From Anabaena azotica FACHB-119 (GTDB lineage: Bacteria; Cyanobacteriota; Cyanobacteriia; Cyanobacteriales; Nostocaceae), in the NCBI RefSeq assembly GCF_014697625.1, contig NZ_JACJSG010000033.1, positions 25,641 to 89,640 of the forward strand: a stretch of DNA of 64,000 nt, written 5' to 3'. The notes below the pieces were generated by a model. That model worked only from the letters and a program-made list of their open reading frames with translations. It did no database searches and was not told where the DNA came from. Of the stretch, positions 27,159-35,389 are shown piece after piece. Numbering within the stretch: the first letter of the stretch is position 1; each line of letters starts with the position of its first letter. The position numbers were made by a program, and so were the translations under genes.

Positions 27159-28475
27159 ATGGTATTCAACAAAGTAACAGAACACCTGATTGCCCTCAAA
27201 AATGTGAAAAAATCTTATCAGCAACCCAACGGACAGCAGATTGTCATTTTAGAAAATATTAATCTTGAGTTGCGTCCGGGGGAAATCGTTGCGTTACTGG
27301 GGCCTTCTGGTTCAGGAAAATCTACTTTAATGCGGGTAATTGCGGGATTAATTACCCCCAGTCAAGGGGAAATTTTATATCATAATCATCCTCTAGTTGG
27401 TTTGAATCCTGGGGTAGCAATTGTATTTCAAAGCTTTGCGCTTTATCCTTGGTTAACGGTACTAGAGAATGTGGAACTAGGGTTAAAAGCTAAAGGAGAA
27501 CCGCCTGATTCTCGACGACAAAAAGCCCTGAAGATGATTGATATCATTGGTTTGGATGGGTTTGAAAATGCTTATCCTAAAGAACTTTCTGGGGGAATGC
27601 GCCAGCGTGTGGGATTTGCTAGAGCTTTGGCGGTAGAACCAGAACTTTTATGTATGGATGAGCCGTTTTCGGCTTTGGATGTGCTGACAGCAGAAAACTT
27701 GCGATTTGAGTTATTAGATTTGTGGTTGGAACAACGCATACCTACTAAAGCCGTGCTGATTGTCACTCACGGTATTGAAGAAGCGGTGATTATGGCCGAT
27801 CGCATTATTGTTTTAGGTCGTAATCCAGGCAGAATCCGTGCTGACTTACCTGTAACTTTACCTCATTACCGCGATCGCAAACACCCTAATTTTCAAGCCC
27901 TAGTAGATCAAGTTTATACAATTATCACTAACCCTGACTTAGATAAAATAGCCACCCCTGCAACCCCCTCTGTAGGAACTACGACACCACAACCAAGATA
28001 TCAATCCTTACCTGCTGTACGTATTGGTTCAGTTGCGGGTTTATTAGAATTATTAGAAGACCGTCAAGAACAAGATTTATACAGACTTGCCCAAGAATTG
28101 CAACTAGAAGTAGATGATATTTTACCAATTGTCGAAGCGGCAAAATTAATGGATTTTGTAGAACTAGCAGAAGGTGATATTAGCTTAAAACCAATCGCCC
28201 AAGAATTTATCAATGGCGGTATTGATGAACGTAAACAAATAGTGCGATCGCAACTCTTAAACCATATTCGTCTAGTACAACAAATTTATCGTCTTTTAGA
28301 AGCTAAAAACAATCAACGCATTCCCGAAGAATTAGTTTTAGATATCCTAGAAACTCACTTTAGTCCCCAAGAAGCCCAGCAACAATTACAAACCGTTGTA
28401 GATTGGGGTCGTTATGCTGAAATATACAGCTATGATGAACCATCTGGGCAAATATTTTTAGTCAATAGTCAATAG
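27159..28475 (+). CDS. ABC transporter ATPase with AAA-associated C-terminal domain
   Basis: A 438-residue protein. The nitrate/sulfonate/taurine-type ATPase (about residues 10-260) has Walker A GPSGSGKST, signature LSGGMRQR and Walker B LLCMDEP. A C-terminal domain (about 290-430, VRIGSVAGLLELLEDRQEQDL onward, winged-helix-like) matches the AAA-associated domain found on such ATPases; it probably gates activity. ATG 27159 is chosen because AAAGGAGG lies just upstream; an in-frame ATG at 27108 lacks one. It powers the double permease encoded 132 nt downstream. No substrate-binding protein is encoded nearby. Confidence 0.88.
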   Translation: MVFNKVTEHLIALKNVKKSYQQPNGQQIVILENINLELRPGEIVALLGPSGSGKSTLMRVIAGLITPSQGEILYHNHPLVGLNPGVAIVFQSFALYPWLTVLENVELGLKAKGEPPDSRRQKALKMIDIIGLDGFENAYPKELSGGMRQRVGFARALAVEPELLCMDEPFSALDVLTAENLRFELLDLWLEQRIPTKAVLIVTHGIEEAVIMADRIIVLGRNPGRIRADLPVTLPHYRDRKHPNFQALVDQVYTIITNPDLDKIATPATPSVGTTTPQPRYQSLPAVRIGSVAGLLELLEDRQEQDLYRLAQELQLEVDDILPIVEAAKLMDFVELAEGDISLKPIAQEFINGGIDERKQIVRSQLLNHIRLVQQIYRLLEAKNNQRIPEELVLDILETHFSPQEAQQQLQTVVDWGRYAEIYSYDEPSGQIFLVNSQ

Positions 28476-28478
28476 TTT

Positions 28479-28604
28479 CTCCCCCCCCTCCCCCCACTCC
28501 CTCATCTCCCCCATCTCCCCCCACTCCCCCATCTCCCCCCACTCCCTCATCTCCCCCATCTCCCCCCACTCCCCCCACTCCCCCCACTCCCCCATCTCCC
28601 CCCA
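28479..28604. repeat. Polypyrimidine tract of about 125 bases
   Basis: The plus strand consists almost only of C and T with rare A (ctcccccac/tctcccccat units) from the end of the ATPase gene to the permease start. The mirror-like homopyrimidine composition could form triplex DNA. It leaves no Shine-Dalgarno for the permease. Confidence 0.9.
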
Positions 28605-28607
28605 CTT

Positions 28608-30347
28608 ATGACTCGACCTCTCACTCCAGCAAACAAAACTCTGGGACGTAACGATTGGACTTGGCAAGATGGATTGCTGATTTTAGTAATTATTTCCTTA
28701 ATTGTACTTATTATTAGAACTGGTTCTAAATTTGGTGGTACTTTTCAACCTGAGCTAACTATTTCTACAAATATTAGTGCTTTACCTGGATATACAGCCC
28801 AAACTTTAATTCGTATGGGGTTGGCTTACTTTTTATCTTTAATTTTTACTTTAATATATGCCTATACCGCTTATCGCTTCCGCATAGCAGAATTAATTTT
28901 AATTCCTATATTAGATATTCTGCAATCGATTCCAGTATTATCATTTTTACCGGGTGTAGTATTGGCTTTGATTGCCTTATTTCCAGGTCAGAGAATTGGT
29001 GTTGAACTAGCAGCTATCTTACTCATTTTCACCGGGATGACTTGGAACATGACTTTTAGTTTTTACCAGTCGCTCCAAAGTATTCCGCGTGAATTATTAG
29101 AAGCAGCGCAAGTGTATCGCCTGAATATTTGGCAACGGTTTTGGACATTAGAGTTACCATCTGGTGTGATTGGTTTGGTATGGAATAGTGTGATGTCGGT
29201 GGCTGGAGGTTGGTTTTTTCTAATTGCAATTGAATCATTTACTTTAGGAAATAAAGATTTCCGTTTACCAGGATTAGGTTCTTTTTTAGGTATAGCTGCT
29301 AATAAGGGAGATTTTACTGCTATATTTTGGGGTTTGGCGGTGTTAATTGGGGTGATTGTGGCGACTGATTTTTTTGTGTGGCGACCTTTGATTGCTTGGG
29401 CAGAAAAATTTAAACTGGAGATGGTGGAAACGGAAAATGCACCGCAATCATGGGTGTTGGATATTCTGAGGCGATCGCCTACTTTACGCGCAGTGAGCGA
29501 AAAGGTTGTTCAACCATTACAATCAGCTATAGATGACAGTTTAATTCGCTCATTTCCCTTACGTCCTGTACCTGTTAATAGCAAAGGTAATGTCAACTTA
29601 CCGAGTTTTGTCAATTGGGTATTTGTGAGTGGCTTTACCTTAATTGTCCTGTGGGGGACTTGGGAAGCTGTGCTATTGTTGCGGACTTTGGGGTGGAATG
29701 ATTGGCTAGAGGTAATTAGAGGTGCAAGTTTGACGGCGTTGCGAGTGACAATTGCTCTGATATTATCATTGTTGTGGACTGTACCTGTGGGGGTTGCTAT
29801 TGGGCGTAATCGACGGTTAGCGCAAGTTTTGCAACCATTGGTACAAATCGCCGCTTCTGTACCAGCTACAGCTTTATTTCCTGTGCTATTGCTAGGTTTA
29901 ACCCGGATTGCTGGGGGGTTGCAAATTGGAGCGATCGCACTGATGATGTTAGGAACAATGTGGTATATCCTATTCAATGTCATCGCTGGGGCGCAGTCTA
30001 TCCCCTCCGACTTGATAGAAGCTGCTAGGGTGTATAAACTTTCACCTTTACAACGTTGGCGCACCTTAATTTTACCCGCTATATTCCCCTATTTAATTAC
30101 CGGAATTATTACAGCCGTTGGTGGCGCTTGGAATGCAAGTATTGTCAGTGAGTATGTCACATTTCAAGGGCGAGTCATTAGTACTTCTGGGTTGGGTGCG
30201 ACAATTTCTCACGCTACAGCTACAGGTAATTTTTCTCTGTTGTTAGCTTCAACTGTGGTCATGTCTCTATTAGTTGTGTTGACTAACCGTTTGATTTGGC
30301 GACCTCTGTACAATCTGGCTCAGGAGAAGTATCAATTATTGGTTTAG
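28608..30347 (+). CDS. Fused double permease of a nitrate/sulfonate-type ABC transporter
   Basis: A 579-residue membrane protein with two BPD-transport permease domains in tandem. Each carries an EAA-type coupling motif: SIPRELLEAAQVYRLNIWQRFWTLELP in the first half and SIPSDLIEAARVYKLSPLQRWRTLILP in the second (given as two consecutive blocks). About ten to twelve transmembrane helices are apparent. A single chain thus supplies both halves of the channel for the ATPase upstream. The substrate is unknown; related importers with AAA-associated ATPases often lack an adjacent binding protein, as here. An IS200/IS605 element begins within about 10 nt of its stop codon. Confidence 0.88.
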   Translation: MTRPLTPANKTLGRNDWTWQDGLLILVIISLIVLIIRTGSKFGGTFQPELTISTNISALPGYTAQTLIRMGLAYFLSLIFTLIYAYTAYRFRIAELILIPILDILQSIPVLSFLPGVVLALIALFPGQRIGVELAAILLIFTGMTWNMTFSFYQSLQSIPRELLEAAQVYRLNIWQRFWTLELPSGVIGLVWNSVMSVAGGWFFLIAIESFTLGNKDFRLPGLGSFLGIAANKGDFTAIFWGLAVLIGVIVATDFFVWRPLIAWAEKFKLEMVETENAPQSWVLDILRRSPTLRAVSEKVVQPLQSAIDDSLIRSFPLRPVPVNSKGNVNLPSFVNWVFVSGFTLIVLWGTWEAVLLLRTLGWNDWLEVIRGASLTALRVTIALILSLLWTVPVGVAIGRNRRLAQVLQPLVQIAASVPATALFPVLLLGLTRIAGGLQIGAIALMMLGTMWYILFNVIAGAQSIPSDLIEAARVYKLSPLQRWRTLILPAIFPYLITGIITAVGGAWNASIVSEYVTFQGRVISTSGLGATISHATATGNFSLLLASTVVMSLLVVLTNRLIWRPLYNLAQEKYQLLV

Positions 30348-30355
30348 GTATGGTT

Positions 30356-31636
30356 TTAAGCTTCCCCGGTCTGAAGACGCGGGGATTTCTGAAGAGTCCA
30401 TAAAAGAACTTTCTTAGGCTGACTTAAACAACCTCTACTGATTCCAGCTAAATCAAATTTAGCCATCATCGCTACTTTACGGATAATATTTGCAGCGCCG
30501 TTACAGTCTGCATTTATATTGATTCCTGTTCCAGTCTTAAACAAACCTCGATTGGGTCTAACTCCGCTACTTTTCCACCCTTCGGGTTTTGCACCGATTG
30601 TAGGTAGAACATCATTGTCTAGGAACGATGTTTTAGATGTATAGCTTTCTTCGGTTTCAATAAAATCAATTCCGTATTGTTCACATAACTTTTCAATACG
30701 AGATTTTAGTTTTGCTGTCGGTATCTGAACAAACTTCTGATTGTTGTTTTTACCTAAATCAGCACCATTTTTCTGCTCTTTATTCCATCCGAAAACAACG
30801 GAGCCAATATGATTATCAAGGCAATGGTTGATGACAATTCTTGCAGCTTTGTTAACAGCGTCACGCATTTGTCTATTACGTTTTTCTGTAATGGCTGCAA
30901 GTCTGTTAGACCAAAAAGCATGAGGTTTATTCTCTTTAATTTTTGCAACTGACTTGTTGTACCACTGATTCAAAGATTTGAGATGCAGACCATCGACAAT
31001 AAAAGACGTTCCAACATTAGAGACGCAAGTTAACCAGTTGTTTAAACCGTGGTCAATTCCTAATACTGTTGATTGGTCAAGTTTGATTGGTTCTACACTT
31101 TGCTGATAAACAAACTCAGCATAAAAACATTTATTTCGTGGTAACAATCTGATTTCTTTTATGTCAGCCCAATCTAAATTAGTTGGCATTGGCAAGAAAA
31201 ACTCTGATATTCCAAACCAAGCTTTAACTTGATTACCCAAAGGAAACCTAATAAACTGGTCTTTTAGCTTTAACCATCTTTTAGGGTATGTAACAGTAAA
31301 CAAACCACCAGATTTTCTATAGTATGGAGTTTTTGGTTTCTGGGCTAACTCTCCTTTTTTTGACTTACTTAATAACTTTTTAAAAGATTTAAAAGCTTCT
31401 CCTACATTTAAGCAAGTTTGTTGCATTGCCGAAGCATAACCAGCATGGAAATGTTTATTATTTTTCATCTCAGCAGTTAAATCAAAACCACTAACAATTT
31501 TGCCAGTCTTCAACCACATCTGACGAGCATAATAAACTGCACAGTTGTACAAACTGTTGGATTCATAGCAGAGATATTCGATAATTGCTTTTGTTTCTTT
31601 ATCGCATTTTATCAATTCTTGCTGACAACCAAACAC
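30356..31636 (-). CDS. tnpB: TnpB, RNA-guided nuclease homologue, variant without zinc ribbon
   Basis: A 426-residue protein starting at GTG with a good Shine-Dalgarno (GGGAGGTGA). RuvC motif I is LGIDHGLNNWL (Asp) and RuvC III is NINADCNGAANI (Asp). The usual RuvC II Glu context is replaced by VVFGWNKEQKNG, and the CxxC...CxxC zinc ribbon normally between motifs II and III is absent; instead there is a ETEESYTSKTSFLDND segment. This belongs to a recognised TnpB subgroup with a rearranged catalytic site. TnpB proteins cut DNA guided by an omega-RNA made from the transposon right end, which here would lie at the 3' end of the gene and read into the permease gene. Confidence 0.9.
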   Translation of the reverse strand: MFGCQQELIKCDKETKAIIEYLCYESNSLYNCAVYYARQMWLKTGKIVSGFDLTAEMKNNKHFHAGYASAMQQTCLNVGEAFKSFKKLLSKSKKGELAQKPKTPYYRKSGGLFTVTYPKRWLKLKDQFIRFPLGNQVKAWFGISEFFLPMPTNLDWADIKEIRLLPRNKCFYAEFVYQQSVEPIKLDQSTVLGIDHGLNNWLTCVSNVGTSFIVDGLHLKSLNQWYNKSVAKIKENKPHAFWSNRLAAITEKRNRQMRDAVNKAARIVINHCLDNHIGSVVFGWNKEQKNGADLGKNNNQKFVQIPTAKLKSRIEKLCEQYGIDFIETEESYTSKTSFLDNDVLPTIGAKPEGWKSSGVRPNRGLFKTGTGININADCNGAANIIRKVAMMAKFDLAGISRGCLSQPKKVLLWTLQKSPRLQTGEA

Positions 31637-31722
31637 TTAAATCACCTCCCGTAAAATGTTGCTAATCTATATTTACTATGTTAAATTATTGGTTGATAGA
31701 TGTCAAACTATCCACCAAAGTC

Positions 31723-32133
31723 ATGAGAAAAGATTCTCTAGGATACAGACATAGTGATCATTCTGTAGGGTTAGCCACTGTTCACCTAGTTTGGATACCG
31801 AAACGTAGAAAACCCGTATTGACAGGCAATATTAAATTGCGATTATCCGAAATACTAGATTCAGTTGCGAGTGATAAGGAATGGATTATTAAAGCTAAAG
31901 AAATAGCATCAAACCATGTTCATTTACTTGTAGAATACGACGAAAAAACGCCTATTTGTGATGTAATCAAAGCTTTCAAGGGTAGAAGTTCTAGGATATT
32001 AAGAGACGAGTTTCCTGAGTTAAAAAAACTCCCGTCTCTCTGGACTAGGAGCTATTTTTATGACACCTCTGGAAAGATTAGCACAAGTAAAGTAATGGCT
32101 TATATAAATGACCCACATCATGAAAGACATTAG
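31723..32133 (+). CDS. tnpA: TnpA, Y1 HUH single-strand transposase
   Basis: A 136-residue protein from ATG 31723 (an in-frame ATG at 31678 adds 15 atypical residues). The HUH motif is SNHVHLLVEY and the nucleophilic Tyr is in VMAYINDPHH. The opening YRHSDHSVGLATVHLVWIPK is standard. IS200/IS605 TnpA dimers cut and join single-stranded transposon ends. It is intact and of normal length. Confidence 0.93.
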   Translation: MRKDSLGYRHSDHSVGLATVHLVWIPKRRKPVLTGNIKLRLSEILDSVASDKEWIIKAKEIASNHVHLLVEYDEKTPICDVIKAFKGRSSRILRDEFPELKKLPSLWTRSYFYDTSGKISTSKVMAYINDPHHERH

Positions 32134-32239
32134 TGTTGAATGCAGATAAATCTGCTTGATTCGGTTTTCCACCCCGCTTTAAAAAGACGGGGCTACCAAC
32201 CTCCCATCCATCTTACGTGTAAATGATCAATAGCCTGTG

Positions 32240-32261
32240 GGGGCGCACAGCTGTGCGCCCC
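32240..32261. repeat. Dispersed palindrome, copy 1 (GGGGCGCACA arms)
   Basis: A perfect inverted repeat with arms GGGGCGCACAG/CTGTGCGCCCC, flanked by GTG and TAC. Further copies lie at 36302-36323, 39301-39322 and 46112-46133, with a degenerate copy at 37581-37604. Confidence 0.93.
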
Positions 32262-32302
32262 TACCATATTAGGCATTTAGCGAAATGGTATAATCTTGTC
32301 CC

Positions 32303-35300
32303 CTATTTCAAGACGTACTTCCCAATTTCTGCAACTAACTCCTTCAAACTGACAGGCTTGGACATATAACTATCTACACCCACAGCCATGATTTGTTCTT
32401 GATCCGATCGCATGGCGAAGGAAGTGAGGGCAATAATGGGAATATGGGCTATGTCTGCATCTTGGCGAATTTGGCGGGTTGCTTCTAAGCCATCCATTTC
32501 CGGCATTTGCACATCCATTAAAATTAACTGTGGTTGCTGGGTTTTAGCAATTTCTATTGCTTGTTGTCCATTGTTTGCCAATAGAATTCGATAGCCGTAA
32601 GCTTTTAGATATTGGGTAATAGTTAAGATATTAGCTTCGTTATCTTCCGCTAAGAGAATTAATGGTTGAGAAGAAATATTTTCCCTTTCAACAAGTTTCC
32701 TACTAGGAATTTCCGCATCTTCTACCAATTCTTTAATTTGTCTTTCTGGTTCTTTCCACGGAAGCGTGAATGTAAATCGGCTACCTTTGTTAACTTCACT
32801 CTCAACCGCTATACTACCACCATGTAGTTCGGCAATTCGTTTGACTAAAGATAATCCTAAGCCAGTACCAGCATAACGGCGAGTATAGGAATTTTCTACT
32901 TGCACAAAAGGTTGAAATAAATTTGACAAGTTTTCTTGAGTAATACCAATGCCATTATCTACTACACTCAACTGAATTGTGTTGATTTTATTGGTAGTTG
33001 GGTCTATTTGATTGGCTACTTCTAGCCTCACTTCGCCACCTTCGGGTGTAAACTTAACTGCATTGCTCAACAGATTTATTAGTAATTGCCTGATGCGCCG
33101 TTCATCTACTTGAATTTTGCCTATATTTTCTGCTATTTGGGAGTGAAGATGGATATTTTTCTTAAATGCTTGCTGTTTGACAAAGATCAGACTAGAATCA
33201 CACAATTCGCGTACAGAGGTAGGTGCAAGTTCTAGTTCCATCTTACCTGATTCAATTTTGGCTAGGTCGAGAATATCATTGATTAATGCTAGTAGATGCT
33301 TACCGCTATTTTCTAGGGTAGTTAGAGACTTGTGTTGTTCTTGGGTGACTGGGCCGCAGACTTCATCTTGCAGGGCTTCTGTGATGCCTAAAATGGAGTT
33401 GAGGGGAGTGCGTAATTCATGGCTCATATTCGCTAGGAAAGCGCTTTTGGCTAGGTTGGCGACTTCGGCGGCTTCTTTGGCTTGGCGTAATGCAACTTCT
33501 GCACGTTGGCGATCGCATACTTCCAATGTTAAGGCTACAAAGTCAGTAATCGACCCAGCAAAGTTTTGTTCGCTGAGTTTCCATTGGCGGGTGATCCCCA
33601 CCTGTTCATTAAACACCATCCCCACAACTTCACCCCCGACCCAAATAGGAGCATCTATCAAAGAAACTACGTTGTTTGGTTCTAATAATTCACGCCAAAA
33701 TTCTTGCACTCTTGGGTCTTTGCTGGTATCGTTGATAGTAATTGTGCGGGCGTTGGCTACTGCGGCAAAATACACAGGATATTCGGCGCGGCTACGTTCT
33801 TGACCTGATGAATGCCGATGATGGCTACGTTCGTAGAGGTCTACACATTGGAGTTTGCTGCGATCGCTACTATAAAGCCAAATACTGACTCGTTCTACTT
33901 CTAACGCCTGGGCGGCTTTCTCTGTAATGATGTGAAACGCTGTTGCTAAATCTCCTGCGGATATTGCGCGATGCTTGGCTAGTTCTCCTAACGCTTGACT
34001 ATGTTGGCGTAATTGCTGCTCATTTTGAATACGTTCGCGGATTTCCTGCTGTAATTCTTGGGTGCGCTGTTCTACACGCATTTCTAATTGTTCAAAGGAT
34101 GCTCGTAATTCTTGGGACATTTGGTTAAAAGACTGACCCAACACTTCCAATTCAGCAATACCTTCTACAGTGACTACTGATTCTGCATCGTTACTGAAAC
34201 TACCGTCCGCAGCCGTTTGCGCCAAAGCTTTGGCTGCTTTACTCAAGCTGAGAACAGGTTGAGCAATCCAGCGAGTTGTGACAATTCCCAGTGCGGTGGC
34301 TAAGACAAAAGCTCCTAAACATAGGAAAATTGTGATTTGTGTGTGGCGGTTGATTTGCTCCATAAAGTCACCTTCTGGAATCACCACTGCAATCAACCAA
34401 TTGATATTTGTTTGATTATTAAAAGGTTGAATTTCCAGAAATTGGCGTTTACCATCAACGGAAAATTCTAATTCCTGTAAATGATGAATTTTATTTAAGT
34501 TACCGAATTTACTAGCTAAAAACTTCGCTGTTGCTTGTGTTAAATAGTTACTACTTGCGGATGCTGCTAATCTGATAGTGCTACCATTTTTAAAGAAAAA
34601 TGGTTGTTCACCTGTAGAAGAAGCTACTAGTAAGCCTGAGCGTTCAATAATAAAAATTTGTCCCGATTTTCCCACCTTGAGGTTTCTTAAATACTCACCA
34701 ATATCTGATAAATGACATAGTGTAGTGTTGACTCCTAACAGTTTACCTTGAGCATTGTAAATAGGGACAGAAGCACTGATACGTAGGGTTTTTTCTGTCA
34801 AGGGGGCGTAGATTTGACTAAAACTGAATTGACGTTGCTTAATTGCTGTTTGATAAAAAGGGCGCGATCGCGGGTCGAAATTTTTGATTATTTCTGGTAG
34901 TTGATTGCGTTGACCTTTGCTATTGACTTTATAACTGTAGAGGTTATAATTACTTAAGCGACCCGATTTTCTCACCAGAAATTCGTCATTATTGAGCTTT
35001 TCTACTGATAGGTGTTCTCCTTGGGCATTACTGATTGCAATAGCAAGAGAAGAGGGAAAGATTTCTAATTGCTGCATAAGGTATGGTTCCCAAGCAGAAA
35101 TATCCTGCATATTTAACAGTCCAAACTGTAAGGCGTTCTTGTTGCCATTAAGTATTTGATGGGGAGTAGATAAAAATGTCTGTAAGTCTTGTCTAACTTG
35201 ATTAGCAATTTCCTGGCGTAACTCACTGGCTACCTCATTGACCGCCCTTTGTCCATTACGGAAAGATAAGTATCCTGTCAGTCCCACGGCTAAGGAGATT

Positions 35301-35389
35301 TGCAGGAGAAATGGCACTACCAAAACGCGACTGAGTGGCACATTCTTCACTAAGCTCGAAAGCCAACTTTGCCCAGGATTTTGCTTCAT
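32303..35389 (-). CDS. Hybrid histidine kinase: dCACHE-HAMP-GAF-HisKA-HATPase-REC
   Basis: A 1028-residue membrane sensor. Membrane helices are at about 20-40 and 350-372, bounding a periplasmic dCACHE domain (about 45-335; RSRPFYQTAIKQRQFSFSQI, LLGVNTTLCHLSDIGEYL). HAMP follows (about 373-430), a coiled coil, GAF (about 475-625), HisKA with His657 in MSHELRTPLNS, HATPase (about 700-830) and a C-terminal receiver with LILMDVQMP. dCACHE domains bind small extracellular ligands. The ATG overlaps the stop codon of the NB-ARC-WD40 gene (ATGA, 35386-35389), so the two are translationally coupled. The output partner is not encoded nearby. Confidence 0.93.
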   Translation of the reverse strand: MKQNPGQSWLSSLVKNVPLSRVLVVPFLLQISLAVGLTGYLSFRNGQRAVNEVASELRQEIANQVRQDLQTFLSTPHQILNGNKNALQFGLLNMQDISAWEPYLMQQLEIFPSSLAIAISNAQGEHLSVEKLNNDEFLVRKSGRLSNYNLYSYKVNSKGQRNQLPEIIKNFDPRSRPFYQTAIKQRQFSFSQIYAPLTEKTLRISASVPIYNAQGKLLGVNTTLCHLSDIGEYLRNLKVGKSGQIFIIERSGLLVASSTGEQPFFFKNGSTIRLAASASSNYLTQATAKFLASKFGNLNKIHHLQELEFSVDGKRQFLEIQPFNNQTNINWLIAVVIPEGDFMEQINRHTQITIFLCLGAFVLATALGIVTTRWIAQPVLSLSKAAKALAQTAADGSFSNDAESVVTVEGIAELEVLGQSFNQMSQELRASFEQLEMRVEQRTQELQQEIRERIQNEQQLRQHSQALGELAKHRAISAGDLATAFHIITEKAAQALEVERVSIWLYSSDRSKLQCVDLYERSHHRHSSGQERSRAEYPVYFAAVANARTITINDTSKDPRVQEFWRELLEPNNVVSLIDAPIWVGGEVVGMVFNEQVGITRQWKLSEQNFAGSITDFVALTLEVCDRQRAEVALRQAKEAAEVANLAKSAFLANMSHELRTPLNSILGITEALQDEVCGPVTQEQHKSLTTLENSGKHLLALINDILDLAKIESGKMELELAPTSVRELCDSSLIFVKQQAFKKNIHLHSQIAENIGKIQVDERRIRQLLINLLSNAVKFTPEGGEVRLEVANQIDPTTNKINTIQLSVVDNGIGITQENLSNLFQPFVQVENSYTRRYAGTGLGLSLVKRIAELHGGSIAVESEVNKGSRFTFTLPWKEPERQIKELVEDAEIPSRKLVERENISSQPLILLAEDNEANILTITQYLKAYGYRILLANNGQQAIEIAKTQQPQLILMDVQMPEMDGLEATRQIRQDADIAHIPIIALTSFAMRSDQEQIMAVGVDSYMSKPVSLKELVAEIGKYVLK

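Larger units (their letters stand above)
30352..32215. mobile_element. IS200/IS605-type element with divergent tnpB and tnpA
   Basis: The element holds a minus-strand tnpB and a plus-strand tnpA, divergently arranged about an intergenic promoter region, as in IS605. Subterminal hairpins mark both ends: CCCCG..CGGGG at 30365-30382 on the tnpB side and CCCCG..CGGGG at 32172-32192 on the tnpA side. The exact tips are uncertain by about 20 nt, because these elements make no target duplication. Both genes are intact, so it may still be active. Confidence 0.82.

Noticed and set aside
28458..28667. 69-codon minus-strand frame rich in GEMGEWGE
   Set aside because: It is only the complement of the polypyrimidine tract; low-complexity translation.
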